The notes beneath the pieces are model-generated. The model searched no databases, had not been told where the DNA came from, and worked only from the letters and a program-made list of their open reading frames with translations. 64,000 nucleotides of DNA from Mesorhizobium wenxiniae (GTDB lineage: Bacteria; Pseudomonadota; Alphaproteobacteria; Rhizobiales; Rhizobiaceae), in NCBI RefSeq assembly GCF_002284535.1, contig NZ_NPKH01000039.1, positions 124,001 to 188,000 on the forward strand, read 5' to 3'. Below, in pieces: positions 1-8,399 of the stretch. Made by a program: the position numbers and the translations under genes. The stretch's first letter is position 1. Each line of letters starts with the position of its first letter.

Positions 1-44
1 TTCCCGTTGTAATCATTTGATAACTTCGCTACCGGCCGTATTGC

Positions 45-1112
45 TCACGGACAGGGGTTGCCGACACGCTGGTGGATTGCATCGACCGCCTTCTGCATGT
101 CCTCGGTCCAGACGACATCGGCGCAAGACAGCGCCATTTCGAGTTGCGAAATGGTCGTCGCGCCGATGATGCTCGAGGTGACGAAAGGCCGGCTCGTGAC
201 ATAGGCGTTGGCAAACAATGCCGGCTCCATGCCGAAAGAGCGCGCCAGCTCGTTGTACTCAAGCTGCGCTTCCGCAGCGTTGGGCGTCTCGTAGCGCTGG
301 CCCCGATTGAAGAGCTGCGAGCGTGAGCCTTGCGGCCGCGCGCCATGATCGTATTTGCCGGTGAGATAGCCCTGCGCCAACGGCGAATAGGTCAGAAACG
401 AAACCTGTTCACGCTCGCAGACTTCGGCGAGATTCACCTCGAAGCTGCGGTTGACGAGATTATAGGCGTTTTGCAGCGACACCAGGCGTGGACCGAGGCC
501 CTTGTCAGCTTCGGCGATGAACCGCATGACGCCCCAGGAGCTCTCGTTCGACAGACCGAAATGGCGGATTTTTCCAACCTTCACCAGTTCGTCGAAGACG
601 GCGAGTGTCTCGGTGATCGGCGTCTCGCCAGCCGGTGCGCCGACGGAATCGGCTCGCAGCGGCACGGCACCGACACGGTTCGGGTTGGCGCCCCAAGGCA
701 CGTCCCGCTCCGGCCAATGGATCTGATAGAGATCGAAATAATCGGTGTTGAGCCTGGTCAGCGACTTTTCGACGGCATCGAAGATGTCGGCGCGCACCAG
801 CTTCGACGGGCGCCCGCCGCGGAACCATGCATTGGCGGTGCGGCCAACCACTTTCGAGGCGAGGATCACTTGATCGCGATTGCGCTTCGCTTTCAACCAG
901 CTGCCGATGATCTTCTCGGTCCAGCCCTGCGTCTCCGCCTTGGGCGGGATCGGGTAGAGCTCGGCGGTGTCGATGAAGTTGACGCCGCGCGAAAAGGCCA
1001 GGTCCATCTGGGCGTGGCCATCCGCTGCGGTGTTCTGCTGGCCCCAGGTCATCGAACCCAAGCAGATCTGGGAAACAAGAAGATCGGTCCGACCGAGGCG
1101 GCGCTTGTGCAT
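45..1112 (-). CDS. Aldo/keto reductase (Tas-like)
   Basis: A 355-residue NADP(H)-dependent TIM-barrel oxidoreductase of the Tas/YghZ-like branch of the aldo/keto reductases, acting on carbonyls or alcohols in the cytoplasm. The catalytic tetrad is visible: Asp48 and Tyr53 in FIDTAELYP, Lys87 in LASKVV and His132 in YQIHWP. SSIIGATT near the C terminus is the usual cofactor phosphate-binding loop. The ATG at 1112 matches the family N terminus (RRLGRTDLLVS). It appears to be a single-gene unit; bases 1-44 beyond its stop show nothing. The true substrate cannot be read from sequence or neighbours. Confidence 0.93.
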   Translation of the reverse strand: MHKRRLGRTDLLVSQICLGSMTWGQQNTAADGHAQMDLAFSRGVNFIDTAELYPIPPKAETQGWTEKIIGSWLKAKRNRDQVILASKVVGRTANAWFRGGRPSKLVRADIFDAVEKSLTRLNTDYFDLYQIHWPERDVPWGANPNRVGAVPLRADSVGAPAGETPITETLAVFDELVKVGKIRHFGLSNESSWGVMRFIAEADKGLGPRLVSLQNAYNLVNRSFEVNLAEVCEREQVSFLTYSPLAQGYLTGKYDHGARPQGSRSQLFNRGQRYETPNAAEAQLEYNELARSFGMEPALFANAYVTSRPFVTSSIIGATTISQLEMALSCADVVWTEDMQKAVDAIHQRVGNPCP

Positions 1113-1486
1113 GGAACTTTCTCCGGCGGGAATTCTTTGCGCGGCTGCGCGGGAGGAGCCGCAGCATACAGGAAGGCGCGGGCTGTCTCCAAGCCCGCCG
1201 CAAATCGGCTAGCACTTTTCCGCGAGTCCAGTGAACGCAAGGCGCAAGGAGGTAAAAGCCGGACTGGATTTTCATGCAGTCCGGAATTCCGCCAGGAATG
1301 GCGGAAAAACCGGCCCTGTGCCGGCATTCAGCTATACGGTCAGCCCGCGCCGGGAGTTTCACCGGCGAGGTCGATTGTGGTCAAGAAATTCGGTGCGGCA
1401 TAGCTGCCATGCAAATGCTGCACTGCACAATTGTCATGATTTAACTATATTTGGGACTCGGGGAGGACCAACCAGGGGCTTGAATC
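1113..1486. other. Gene-free stretch with two perfect hairpins
   Basis: This 374-base gap separates the divergent aldo/keto reductase and the small DUF1127-like gene, so it should carry both promoters. Two perfect inverted repeats are visible: an 8-bp stem with 10-base loop at 1259-1284 (CCGGACTG/CAGTCCGG) and an 8-bp stem with 4-base loop at 1287-1306 (TTCCGCCA/TGGCGGAA). Neither is followed by a T-run, so they do not look like terminators. An AGGAGG at 1248 precedes only a 56-codon reading frame from 1274 that runs through these hairpins and has no family resemblance. Confidence 0.5.
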
Positions 1487-1651
1487 ATGGGTTTCCTCAC
1501 TGAAATGTTCGCCCGTCCGCGTCCGCAGGAACATCTGCGCTACCGCGCGGCGCTGGCGCTGCTTCATTCGATGAGCAATGCCGACCGTGCGGATATCGGC
1601 ATCAAACCAGCCGACTTCCCGCGCGTCGCCCGCGAAATGTCCTCACGCTAG
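1487..1651 (+). CDS. Small DUF1127-like protein (54 aa)
   Basis: A 54-residue basic, probably helical protein. The C-terminal half (MSNADRADIGIKPADFPRVA) follows the DUF1127 pattern 'D.-L-.DIG-..-.D-..VA' seen in many small rhizobial proteins, some of which bind RNA or influence phosphate and carbon metabolism. ATG at 1487 is preceded by AGGGG at 1474-1478 and GGGAGGA further up. It is free-standing between divergent and convergent neighbours. The role is unknown; the DUF1127 relationship is a pattern-level inference. Confidence 0.6.
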   Translation: MGFLTEMFARPRPQEHLRYRAALALLHSMSNADRADIGIKPADFPRVAREMSSR

Positions 1652-1687
1652 TCAGGTCGCACGACATTCCGGCTCGACCGCCATTCT

Positions 1688-2194
1688 TCAACGCGACCCC
1701 ATGAAAGTCGCCTTGCTTAACGGCACGCCATTGTGGCGCAGGATGTCGTAGGCGGTGGTCACGTGGAAATAGAAATTGGGCATGGCGAGATGCAGCAGAT
1801 ACTGCATGCCCGTCATCGAGAATTCGCGCTGGCCAAGCTTCAGCTCGAGCACTCTGTCATCCGAGCCGTCCATATCGGCAGCCGAGAATGTCGCCAGATG
1901 GTCGACGGTCTTGGCGATGCGCGCCTGGAGATCGGCAAAGCTCGCCTCGTTGTCTTCGTATTTGGGCACCTCGCGACCGGCAAGCCGCGATGGCGCGCCC
2001 TTGGCGTGATCGGTGGCGATCTGTACCTGCCTGGTCAACGCGTACATGTCCGGCGCCAGCCTCGACGTCAAAAACACCTGCGGGTCGATCTTGCGATCAA
2101 GCGCATTCTGCTCGGCGATATCCAGCACGTTGGATAGCGCCTTCAACCTGGCCGAAAACACCGGCACGGCCGCTTCGTACATCGATATGGTCAC
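1688..2194 (-). CDS. DUF1993 domain protein (DinB-like fold)
   Basis: A 168-residue protein of the DUF1993 family, all-helical and distantly related to DinB/YfiT four-helix proteins. Family hallmarks are the N-terminal SMYEAAVPVFSARL helix, the central DMYALTRQVQIATDHAKGA segment and the terminal YFHVTTAYDILRHNGVPL block. I chose the GTG start at 2194 because TAGGAG lies 8 bases upstream; an internal ATG 12 bases later would remove the conserved Thr-Ile-Ser. No biochemical role is established for the family. The gene is transcribed alone. Confidence 0.85.
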   Translation of the reverse strand: MTISMYEAAVPVFSARLKALSNVLDIAEQNALDRKIDPQVFLTSRLAPDMYALTRQVQIATDHAKGAPSRLAGREVPKYEDNEASFADLQARIAKTVDHLATFSAADMDGSDDRVLELKLGQREFSMTGMQYLLHLAMPNFYFHVTTAYDILRHNGVPLSKATFMGSR

Positions 2195-2316
2195 GTGATT
2201 CTCCTATCCGGCGGGACGCCGACGGCGGGACCTAACGCCTCCGCGGGCGATTCTTCAAGCGTCACCACGTCGCCGCAATCGGTATGATAGGATTTCCCAT
2301 CAGGTGGAGATTCCCG

Positions 2317-3363
2317 ATGAGAAGCGCCCTTTTCGCAGCGACCGCCTTTTTCTCCTTTACCGTGTCAGGCCAGCCAGTGCTCGCCGCCGATGCGCCCTAT
2401 GTCGACGACAGGTCGGACGCCGAAGCGGTCATCCGCTCGCTCTATAGCGCCATCAACCGGCAAGAATTCGCGCGCGCCTGGGATTATTTCGGCGACACCA
2501 AGCCGGCCAAGGATTTCGACGCCTTCGTAAAGGGCTATGACGGCACCAACGCCGTCGAAGTCAAAACCGGTGCCGTGTCCGAAGACGGTGCTGCCGGCAG
2601 CATCTATTACAGCGTTCCGGTCGCCATCCGGGCGACAGCTAAGGACGGCAGCGAAAATGTCTTTGCCGGCTGCTACACGCTGCGCCAGGTCAACGCCTCG
2701 ATCCAGGAACCGCCATTTCGCCCGATCTTCATCGACAAGGGCGCGCTGAAATCGGCGAAGGCCGATTTCGACAATGCTGTGCCGGAAAGCTGCGGCGACG
2801 GACCGCCGCCGAAGAAGGATGCGGCGCTGGAGCAGGCCAAGGAGGCGTTTGCGGCCACCTATGGCGAACAATGCGATAAGGAGATGCCTGGCGGCGAGCC
2901 TTTGGGAGAGCCGGACGCCTACTCCCTCCGCTACAAGGATGCGGGCGCCGAGGCCGACGAGCCCGAACGCGAGACGCGGCTGTTCCGCTTCTTCTGTTCG
3001 ATGGCTGCCTACAATGAGAGTGCCGTCTACTATATCTACGACGAGGTATCCGGCGTCCGGCAGCTGCAGTTCGCCTCGCCGGAACTCGATATCCACTATG
3101 AGAACAACGATAGCGAAGGCAAGGTCGAGGCGATGAACGTCACCGGCTTCCAGACCGACGACCAGTTGGTCAATTCCGAATTCGACGACGCCACCAAGAC
3201 GATCTCGTCCCTCAACAAGTGGCGCGGCGTCGGCGATGCCTCATCAGCCGGGACATATCTTTTTCGCAACGGCAATTTCTCGCTGGTGCAGTACGATGTC
3301 GACGCCTCCTACGACGGCGAGATCAACCCGCAGACGGTGGTGGACTACAACACCGCGCCTTGA
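2317..3363 (+). CDS. Secreted DUF1176-like protein
   Basis: A 348-residue exported protein. An Ala/Phe-rich signal peptide spans about residues 1-22 (ending PVLAADAP). The first half has an NTF2-like look (DAEAVIRSLYSAINRQEF); the second half (FRFFCSMAAYNESAVYY, then SLNKWRGVGD) resembles the C-terminal region of DUF1176 proteins. The ATG at 2317 is preferred over an in-frame ATG at 2284 because AGGTGGAG lies 8 bases upstream and it places the signal peptide at the N terminus. A strong terminator follows at once. Function unknown; family assignment moderate. Confidence 0.75.
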   Translation: MRSALFAATAFFSFTVSGQPVLAADAPYVDDRSDAEAVIRSLYSAINRQEFARAWDYFGDTKPAKDFDAFVKGYDGTNAVEVKTGAVSEDGAAGSIYYSVPVAIRATAKDGSENVFAGCYTLRQVNASIQEPPFRPIFIDKGALKSAKADFDNAVPESCGDGPPPKKDAALEQAKEAFAATYGEQCDKEMPGGEPLGEPDAYSLRYKDAGAEADEPERETRLFRFFCSMAAYNESAVYYIYDEVSGVRQLQFASPELDIHYENNDSEGKVEAMNVTGFQTDDQLVNSEFDDATKTISSLNKWRGVGDASSAGTYLFRNGNFSLVQYDVDASYDGEINPQTVVDYNTAP

Positions 3364-3387
3364 AGCGCGGCGCGCTTCAAGTTTTTT
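3360..3387 (+). terminator. Rho-independent terminator after DUF1176-like gene
   Basis: A perfect 9-bp stem (TTGAAGCGC/GCGCTTCAA) with a 3-base loop is followed by G and six T residues. The stem begins inside the stop codon of the preceding gene, so termination is immediate. Confidence 0.9.
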
Positions 3388-3391
3388 CTTG

Positions 3392-3440
3392 ATGCATGTC
3401 GTTGCCCCAAAACCGCTACACACTTTTCGGCGACATGCAT
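3392..3440. repeat. Intergenic palindrome, ATGCATGTCG type
   Basis: A perfect 10-bp inverted repeat (ATGCATGTCG/CGACATGCAT) encloses a 29-base centre containing CCAAAACCGCTACACACTTT. From memory this type of element is dispersed in Mesorhizobium intergenic regions. Its last base is the first base of the stop codon (reverse strand) of the neighbouring hydrolase gene. Confidence 0.7.
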
Positions 3441-4321
3441 TAGGGCGCCTTCGACAGCATCCAATTGAGCGTGCCGCGCCAGTCGGTCATGCGGATCGGC
3501 GTGCCGTGCGTGCCGGTCTCGAAACGAACAAAGCGGGCCGGATAGGTTTTCGATTTGGCCAGGATCGAACGGAAGAAGGCTTCCTGTTTTGCCACCGGAA
3601 ATACCGGATCCTTGCTGCCGTGGCCGAAGAGGACCGGGACACGGCGCTTAAAGCCCGGGCTCGAGAAGAAACTTTCATCCCACAGCGAACCGAGCAGCAG
3701 CAACCCGTCGATGCGGCCGCCCGTATCCTTGCGGGCAGCAAGCTTCCAGCACAGTGCGCCGCCCATCGAGCCGCAGGCAACGAAGATCTTCGCGCCCGGC
3801 GACTGCTGGGCATAATGGCCGATCAGCGCGGCGATCTGTGCCGCCCCGGTGTCGCCGAAATCGGAAAAGTCCGGTGAGAGATAGAGGCCACCATTGCCGG
3901 CCATCAGGTTCTTGATGCGGTTAAAATTGCCGCCAAAGGTGAAGTCGTCAACGCCCTGCTTGCGGCTGCCGCCCTGCCCGTGCAGATAGAGCACGATGAT
4001 GCCGGCGCCTTGCGTGCGGCCGACGCCGACGTGGCGGATATTTCCGGCATCGGTCTTCAGCGACAGATCCCGCTGCACGTTACGCACACCGGTGTCGACA
4101 TACTGCGCCTGCGCGCGGCGCTCCGGCACTTTGTCGCGGGCGTTTATGTCGCGCAGCTCGCGATAGTCGACGACTGTATACGCGCCGTTGTTCTCGGATG
4201 AGAGCGTGCCCGGATAGGCAAACAGATCATCCTTGAAGGGCTTTAGCGGCAGCGTTTGGCCATGCGCCAAACCCGAAAACAAAAGAAACGTCGCGATCAG
4301 AAGGGGTAAACGGAAAGCCAT
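3440..4321 (-). CDS. Secreted alpha/beta hydrolase
   Basis: A 293-residue exported alpha/beta-fold hydrolase. A signal peptide covers about residues 1-21. HGQGG (114-118) is the oxyanion region, the nucleophile elbow is CGSMGG with Ser185, and the likely acid and base are Asp238 (GHGSKDPVFP) and His272 (TGTHG). It is probably an esterase or peptidase-like enzyme in the periplasm; substrate unknown. It lies 31 bases after the MocA fusion gene on the same strand, so it may be the last gene of that operon, though its export signal argues for a separate task. Confidence 0.85.
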   Translation of the reverse strand: MAFRLPLLIATFLLFSGLAHGQTLPLKPFKDDLFAYPGTLSSENNGAYTVVDYRELRDINARDKVPERRAQAQYVDTGVRNVQRDLSLKTDAGNIRHVGVGRTQGAGIIVLYLHGQGGSRKQGVDDFTFGGNFNRIKNLMAGNGGLYLSPDFSDFGDTGAAQIAALIGHYAQQSPGAKIFVACGSMGGALCWKLAARKDTGGRIDGLLLLGSLWDESFFSSPGFKRRVPVLFGHGSKDPVFPVAKQEAFFRSILAKSKTYPARFVRFETGTHGTPIRMTDWRGTLNWMLSKAP

Positions 4322-4352
4322 GCCAAAGGCATCGTTTTTCGGCTTCGGTTTG

Positions 4353-5963
4353 TCAATCCTGCAGCACGCCGCCGGCGCCTTCCAGCGCCTCGCGGGTGTC
4401 GACGTCTATCGAAGCCGCCTTGCCGATCTCGACATTGACGACATCGAGCCCCTCGGCCTCGACCAGATGGCGCGCGCCGGTATCGCCTTCGAGATGAGCG
4501 ATCGCCGCAAACAGCGAGCGCGGCAGCAGCACCGGGTTGCCTCGCTTACCCTCATGCGAGGCGCGTACGACCGATTGGCCCTCGGACTTGCGGAATGCGT
4601 CAATCAGCCTGTCGAGGTCGGCCGACGAGACGCCAGGCATGTCGCCGAGCATGATCATGGCGCCGGCGGCATCGCCGGCAACCCGGGCGATGCCGGCCTT
4701 CAGCGACGAAGACAGGCCCTCGGTGAAATCCGGATTACCGGCGAAGGTCACATCCAGGCCCGACAATGCGGCGTGTACGCGTTCGCGCTGATGGCCGGTG
4801 ACAACGATGATGCCCGAAGCTTTCGAACCGAGCGCGCGCTCGGCGGTGCGGCGCACCAGCGGCTTGCCGTCGAACAGCGCCAGCAGCTTGTTCGGGCCGC
4901 CCATGCGGCTGGAGCGACCGGCGGCCAGCAGCACGACATCGACTTTCAACTCGGCCCTGGCCGGCAGTGGCTCGCGCGGCTGAGGCCGCGTCGGGATTTC
5001 CATCAACAGACCGCCGACACCCATGCCGGCAATATCCTTGGCCGTCACGTCGAGACCGGCAATCAACCTGTCGAGAACCCAGTCGAAGCCGTTCTCCTTG
5101 GGGCTGCGCGCGCAGCCGGGCGCACCGATGACGTGCTTGCCGCCAAGTGTGCCGAGCACCAGCAGATTACCGGGATCGACCGGCATGCCGGCGCGGACGA
5201 CGATGCCGCCGGCCTTCTCGATCGCCGCCGGGACGACGTCGCCAAAATCGCTCATCGCCGAAGCGCCGAAGATCACCACCATGTCGTTGTCGCGCGCCAG
5301 CGAGGCCGCAGCTTCCGCAACGGGACCAACTTCATGCGGCGTGCGGCGCTCCGCCGTCAGCCGGCCGCCCGAGCGCGCCAGGCGGGCTTCGGTGACACGC
5401 AACGTCTTGTCGAGCACGTTCGGCTTGATACCGGGCAGAACCGTCTGGATGACGCCGACACGCACCGGCTGATAGGCATTGACAGCGAAGATCTCGCTGC
5501 CGGCGCAGATCCTTGCCACCGCATCGACCAGCACGGAGCCGACCGCGAAGGGAATGATCTTCACGGTCGCCACCATCTGGCCCTTTTCGACCGGTGCGTG
5601 CTGCGCCAGCGTGGCGATGGTGATGGTCGGGTCGACGGCGTTGATGGCGTCGATCTTCGCCGCGTCGACAGTGAAGATGCCGCCCGCCTCGGCGTGCAGG
5701 TTGACCCGGCCGGTCGCGGCGGGCTTGGCCTCGATGTTGCGATGGATCATGCTTTCGGCGATCTTTTCGGCGGCAGCGTCCTCGCTCAAATCGTCGGGAG
5801 CAAGAACAGCCGCGACAACCTCCGAAATCCCTGCCGCCTTGAGCAAAGATACATCATCGGCGCTCAGCCGATGCGCCTTGCGGAAGCGCCGTTCTCCGAC
5901 CGTGGTGGCATGCGCCAGCACCGCGCCCTCGGCCGAGTCGATCGGGATCGGGCCGAATTTCAC
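4353..5963 (-). CDS. Molybdopterin-binding / MocA-type nucleotidyltransferase fusion
   Basis: A 536-residue two-domain protein. Residues 1-330 form a MoeA/MogA-like molybdopterin-binding domain (KFGPIPIDSAEGAVLAH start; FGASAMSDFGDVVP and GAPGCARSPKENG loops). Residues 340-536 form a MobA/MocA cytidylyltransferase with the signature LAAGRSSRMGGPNKLL at 346-361. MocA-type enzymes make molybdopterin cytosine dinucleotide for xanthine-dehydrogenase-family hydroxylases, which fits the upstream XdhC, VWA and MoxR genes. The start is GTG at 5963; the N terminus matches the family, but the upstream 60 bases are a repeat element and offer only a weak ribosome site. Confidence 0.9.
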   Translation of the reverse strand: MKFGPIPIDSAEGAVLAHATTVGERRFRKAHRLSADDVSLLKAAGISEVVAAVLAPDDLSEDAAAEKIAESMIHRNIEAKPAATGRVNLHAEAGGIFTVDAAKIDAINAVDPTITIATLAQHAPVEKGQMVATVKIIPFAVGSVLVDAVARICAGSEIFAVNAYQPVRVGVIQTVLPGIKPNVLDKTLRVTEARLARSGGRLTAERRTPHEVGPVAEAAASLARDNDMVVIFGASAMSDFGDVVPAAIEKAGGIVVRAGMPVDPGNLLVLGTLGGKHVIGAPGCARSPKENGFDWVLDRLIAGLDVTAKDIAGMGVGGLLMEIPTRPQPREPLPARAELKVDVVLLAAGRSSRMGGPNKLLALFDGKPLVRRTAERALGSKASGIIVVTGHQRERVHAALSGLDVTFAGNPDFTEGLSSSLKAGIARVAGDAAGAMIMLGDMPGVSSADLDRLIDAFRKSEGQSVVRASHEGKRGNPVLLPRSLFAAIAHLEGDTGARHLVEAEGLDVVNVEIGKAASIDVDTREALEGAGGVLQD

Positions 5964-5975
5964 GCCGCCGCGTCC

Positions 5976-6078
5976 GTAGAGCGCCGCGCGTCCTCTTGGA
6001 CGCGCAAAGGACGCTCACCTACTTTGAATCTACGCATCGTGCTTCTCCAAAATCGATTCCGAACTTTGGGCCGATGCG
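5976..6078 (-). repeat. Two-hairpin dispersed repeat, copy 1
   Basis: Read on the minus strand the element begins GCATCGGCCCAAAGTTCGG, has a first hairpin closing with GATGCG, and a second with GCGTCCTTTGCGCG pairing with CGCGCGGCGCTC. The same design recurs at 18191, 50684 and 55355. This copy lies across the 3' end of the XdhC C-domain gene and fills the gap to the next gene, so it supplies the last 16 codons and the stop. Confidence 0.8.
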
Positions 6079-6767
6079 GAGGCTTCGAGGCCACGCGAGC
6101 GGAAGGCCTGGATCGCCTGCGCCAGCACCGCGACGGCGATCTCGGCCGGGCTCGCTGCGCCGATGTCGAGGCCGATCGGCGCGTGGATGCGGGCGATCTG
6201 GTCGGCGGTCGCGCCCAATGCCAGCAGGCGCTCGACGCGCTTCGCATGGGTCTTGCGGCTGCCGAGCGCCCCGACATAGAAGCAGTTGGCGTCGAGCGCC
6301 GCCTTCAGCGCGAAGTCATCGATCTTCGGGTCATGGGTGACGGCTGCCAACGCCGTATAGCTGTCGAGCGGCTGGCGCTTCAGGACATCCTCGGGCCATT
6401 CGGCATGCAGCGCGACATCGGGAAAGCGGTCTGCGGTGGCAAAGGCCGTGCGCGGATCGACGATCTCGACGGGAAAGCCGGCGATCTTGGCCATCGGCGC
6501 CAGTGCCTGGCTGATATGAACGGCGCCGATCACCAACAGGCGCGGCTGCGGCAGATAGGCGTTGAGGAAGAAAGTTCGCCCCTCCGCCTCGACCGACCCG
6601 GAACTGCCTGATCGAAACGCCTTGGCGATCGCAGCGCCCAGATCGCCGGCGACCTGGTCGCCCTCGCGCACGGTGCGGTCGCGGCCGTCGCCGAGATCGG
6701 TGACCAGGATCGCCGCGCGGCGGGCGCGGCGTTCGGCGTTCAGCGTCTTCAGCGCATAAGGATCCAT
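6030..6767 (-). CDS. XdhC-family protein, C-terminal (Rossmann) half
   Basis: A 245-residue protein carrying the XdhC C-terminal Rossmann domain: LLVIGAVHISQALAPMA (family GAGHIAxALA), VEIVDPR, AVTHDPKIDD and GALGSRKTHAKR. XdhC proteins bind molybdenum cofactor, help its sulfuration and insert it into xanthine-dehydrogenase-type enzymes. The N-terminal XdhC/CoxI domain is encoded by the preceding separate gene, 10 bases upstream. The ATG at 6767 gives the family start (MDPYALKTLNAERR). The last 16 codons come from a dispersed repeat, so the tail (SSESILEKHDA) is probably not part of the ancestral fold. Confidence 0.88.
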   Translation of the reverse strand: MDPYALKTLNAERRARRAAILVTDLGDGRDRTVREGDQVAGDLGAAIAKAFRSGSSGSVEAEGRTFFLNAYLPQPRLLVIGAVHISQALAPMAKIAGFPVEIVDPRTAFATADRFPDVALHAEWPEDVLKRQPLDSYTALAAVTHDPKIDDFALKAALDANCFYVGALGSRKTHAKRVERLLALGATADQIARIHAPIGLDIGAASPAEIAVAVLAQAIQAFRSRGLEASASAQSSESILEKHDA

Positions 6768-6777
6768 CGTGCCCGAC

Positions 6778-7116
6778 CTAACCCAACCGCTCGACATAGA
6801 CTTTGATGCGGCCTCCGCAGGACAAGCCAACCTGCCAGGCGGTCTCATCGGCGACACCGAACTCCAGCATCTTTGCCTTGCCGCTGTCGATGACATCGAT
6901 TGCCTCGGTGACCACCGCGCCTTCGACGCAGCCGCCAGAGACGGAGCCGTGGAAATTGCCTTCCGCGTCGATGACAAGATGGCTGCCGACGGGACGCGGC
7001 GCCGAGCCCCAGGTTTCGACCACGGTGGCAATGGCGACATCCTTGCCGTCCTTCATCCAGCCTTCGGCGATGATCAGCGGATCGCGCGCCTCATCGAGAT
7101 AGATACTATTTTCCAT
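6778..7116 (-). CDS. XdhC/CoxI N-terminal domain protein
   Basis: A 112-residue stand-alone XdhC_CoxI domain. VETWGSAPRPVGSHLVI, GSVSGGCVEGAV (GGCVE 61-65) and GLSCGGRI (99-104) are the diagnostic motifs, with Cys63 and Cys100 as candidate cofactor-contacting residues. It should act with the Rossmann half encoded next in maturation of a molybdenum hydroxylase, as CoxF/CoxI do for CO dehydrogenase. I chose ATG 7116 because GGGAGAAACG directly precedes it; a longer in-frame start would add unconserved sequence overlapping the VWA gene. Confidence 0.88.
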   Translation of the reverse strand: MENSIYLDEARDPLIIAEGWMKDGKDVAIATVVETWGSAPRPVGSHLVIDAEGNFHGSVSGGCVEGAVVTEAIDVIDSGKAKMLEFGVADETAWQVGLSCGGRIKVYVERLG

Positions 7117-7156
7117 CACCGTTTCTCCCGGAGAAAACATATGGCTATGCGGCGCT

Positions 7157-8395
7157 TCACGCGCCACCTTCAATCCGTCTGCGTGGGTCGACCAAGCGCG
7201 CCGAATTCTTGTCCAGCGACTCGCAGAGATCAGCGAGCGCATCGAGATTGTGTACCGAGCGGAACTCGTCGACATGCGGCAGCATCGCCTTGACACCGCG
7301 GGCACGGGCCTCGAAACCGTCGAAGCGCAGCAGCGGGTTCAGCCAGATCAACCGCCGGCAGGATTTGTGCAGGCGCTCCATTTCCTCCGACAGGCCGGCG
7401 ATGTCGTCGCGCTCCAGCCCGTCGGTGATCAGCAGCACCACCGCGCCCTGGCCCAGCACGCGCCGCGACCACAGCCGGTTGAATTCGGCCAGCGTATCGC
7501 CGATGCGGGTGCCGCCCGACCAGTCCATCACCGCAGCCGCGCAATCGGCGAGTGCTGCGTCAGGATCGCGATGGCGCATCTGCCGCGTCAGATTTGTCAG
7601 CCTGGTGCCGAAGACAAAGGCATGCACGCGTCGGCGCTTTTCGGTCAGCGCATGCAGGAAATGCAGAAAGATGCGCGTGTACTGGCTCATCGAACCGGAA
7701 ATATCGGCAAGCACGACCAGCGGCGGGTGAACCTCGCGCGGTGACCGGAATCTTGGCAGGATCAGTTCGCCGCCTGTCCGCGCGGCCGAGCGCATCATGG
7801 CGCGCGGATCGATACGTCGGCCATGCGCGTCGGATTTGAAACGCCGTGTCCTGACCATGTCGAAGGGCAGCCGCAACGCGGTAATCGCCTTCTTGGCGTC
7901 GGCCATCTCGGCGGCGTTCATCTGGGCAAAGTCCTTGCCCCTCAGCACCTCGTTGCCGGAAAATGTGAAGCGGGCGTCGACCTCGATCTCGGGGATTTCT
8001 TGCGCCGGCTGGTTCTTCTGGTGGCCCTCGAACATTGCCTGGCTGACGCGGTTTTCCGCAGCGCGCGGCTTCTGCTTCTCTCTGATATCAGGCGCCACCG
8101 GAGAAAAAATCGCCAGCATCTTTTCGATCAGCTCGTGCGATTTCCAGAACAGCCGGAACGTCTCGTCAAAGGTTGGGTGGTCCTCGTGCCGCGAGACGAG
8201 GACAGCGTGCAGCGTCCAGTAGAAATCGTCGCGGGAACCGATGCCGGCGGCCAGCACCGCCTCGATCGCGTCCTTGACCGAGGCCGGGCCGACCCGCATG
8301 CCGGCCTTGCGCAAGGTGCGGGCGAAATACACGATGTTGTCGGCGATCCGCCCCTCCGGCGTGGCCTCTTTCGGTTCGCGACGCGGCGTTGCCAT
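7157..8395 (-). CDS. VWA-domain protein, CoxE-like
   Basis: A 412-residue CoxE-like protein. The C-terminal von Willebrand A domain has a MIDAS motif at DISGSMSQ (Asp231, Ser233, Ser235) and GGTRIGDTL further on; the basic N-terminal half (RIADNIVYFARTLRKAGMRVG) is typical of the family. CoxE works with the MoxR ATPase CoxD to sulfurate and assemble the [CuSMoO2] or Mo site of CO-dehydrogenase-type enzymes. It starts 4 bases after the MoxR stop, so the two are almost certainly translated together. Confidence 0.9.
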   Translation of the reverse strand: MATPRREPKEATPEGRIADNIVYFARTLRKAGMRVGPASVKDAIEAVLAAGIGSRDDFYWTLHAVLVSRHEDHPTFDETFRLFWKSHELIEKMLAIFSPVAPDIREKQKPRAAENRVSQAMFEGHQKNQPAQEIPEIEVDARFTFSGNEVLRGKDFAQMNAAEMADAKKAITALRLPFDMVRTRRFKSDAHGRRIDPRAMMRSAARTGGELILPRFRSPREVHPPLVVLADISGSMSQYTRIFLHFLHALTEKRRRVHAFVFGTRLTNLTRQMRHRDPDAALADCAAAVMDWSGGTRIGDTLAEFNRLWSRRVLGQGAVVLLITDGLERDDIAGLSEEMERLHKSCRRLIWLNPLLRFDGFEARARGVKAMLPHVDEFRSVHNLDALADLCESLDKNSARLVDPRRRIEGGA

Positions 8396-8399
8396 CGCC

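Noticed and set aside
1274..1444. 56-codon frame after an AGGAGG in the first intergenic gap
   Set aside because: The ribosome site is about 20 bases away, the frame runs through two hairpins and resembles no protein.
4233..6611. 792-codon open frame on the plus strand
   Set aside because: It is antisense to the MocA fusion and XdhC genes, which have clear family motifs. The translation is Arg/Ala/Asp-rich with no recognisable domain, as expected from high-GC antisense reading.
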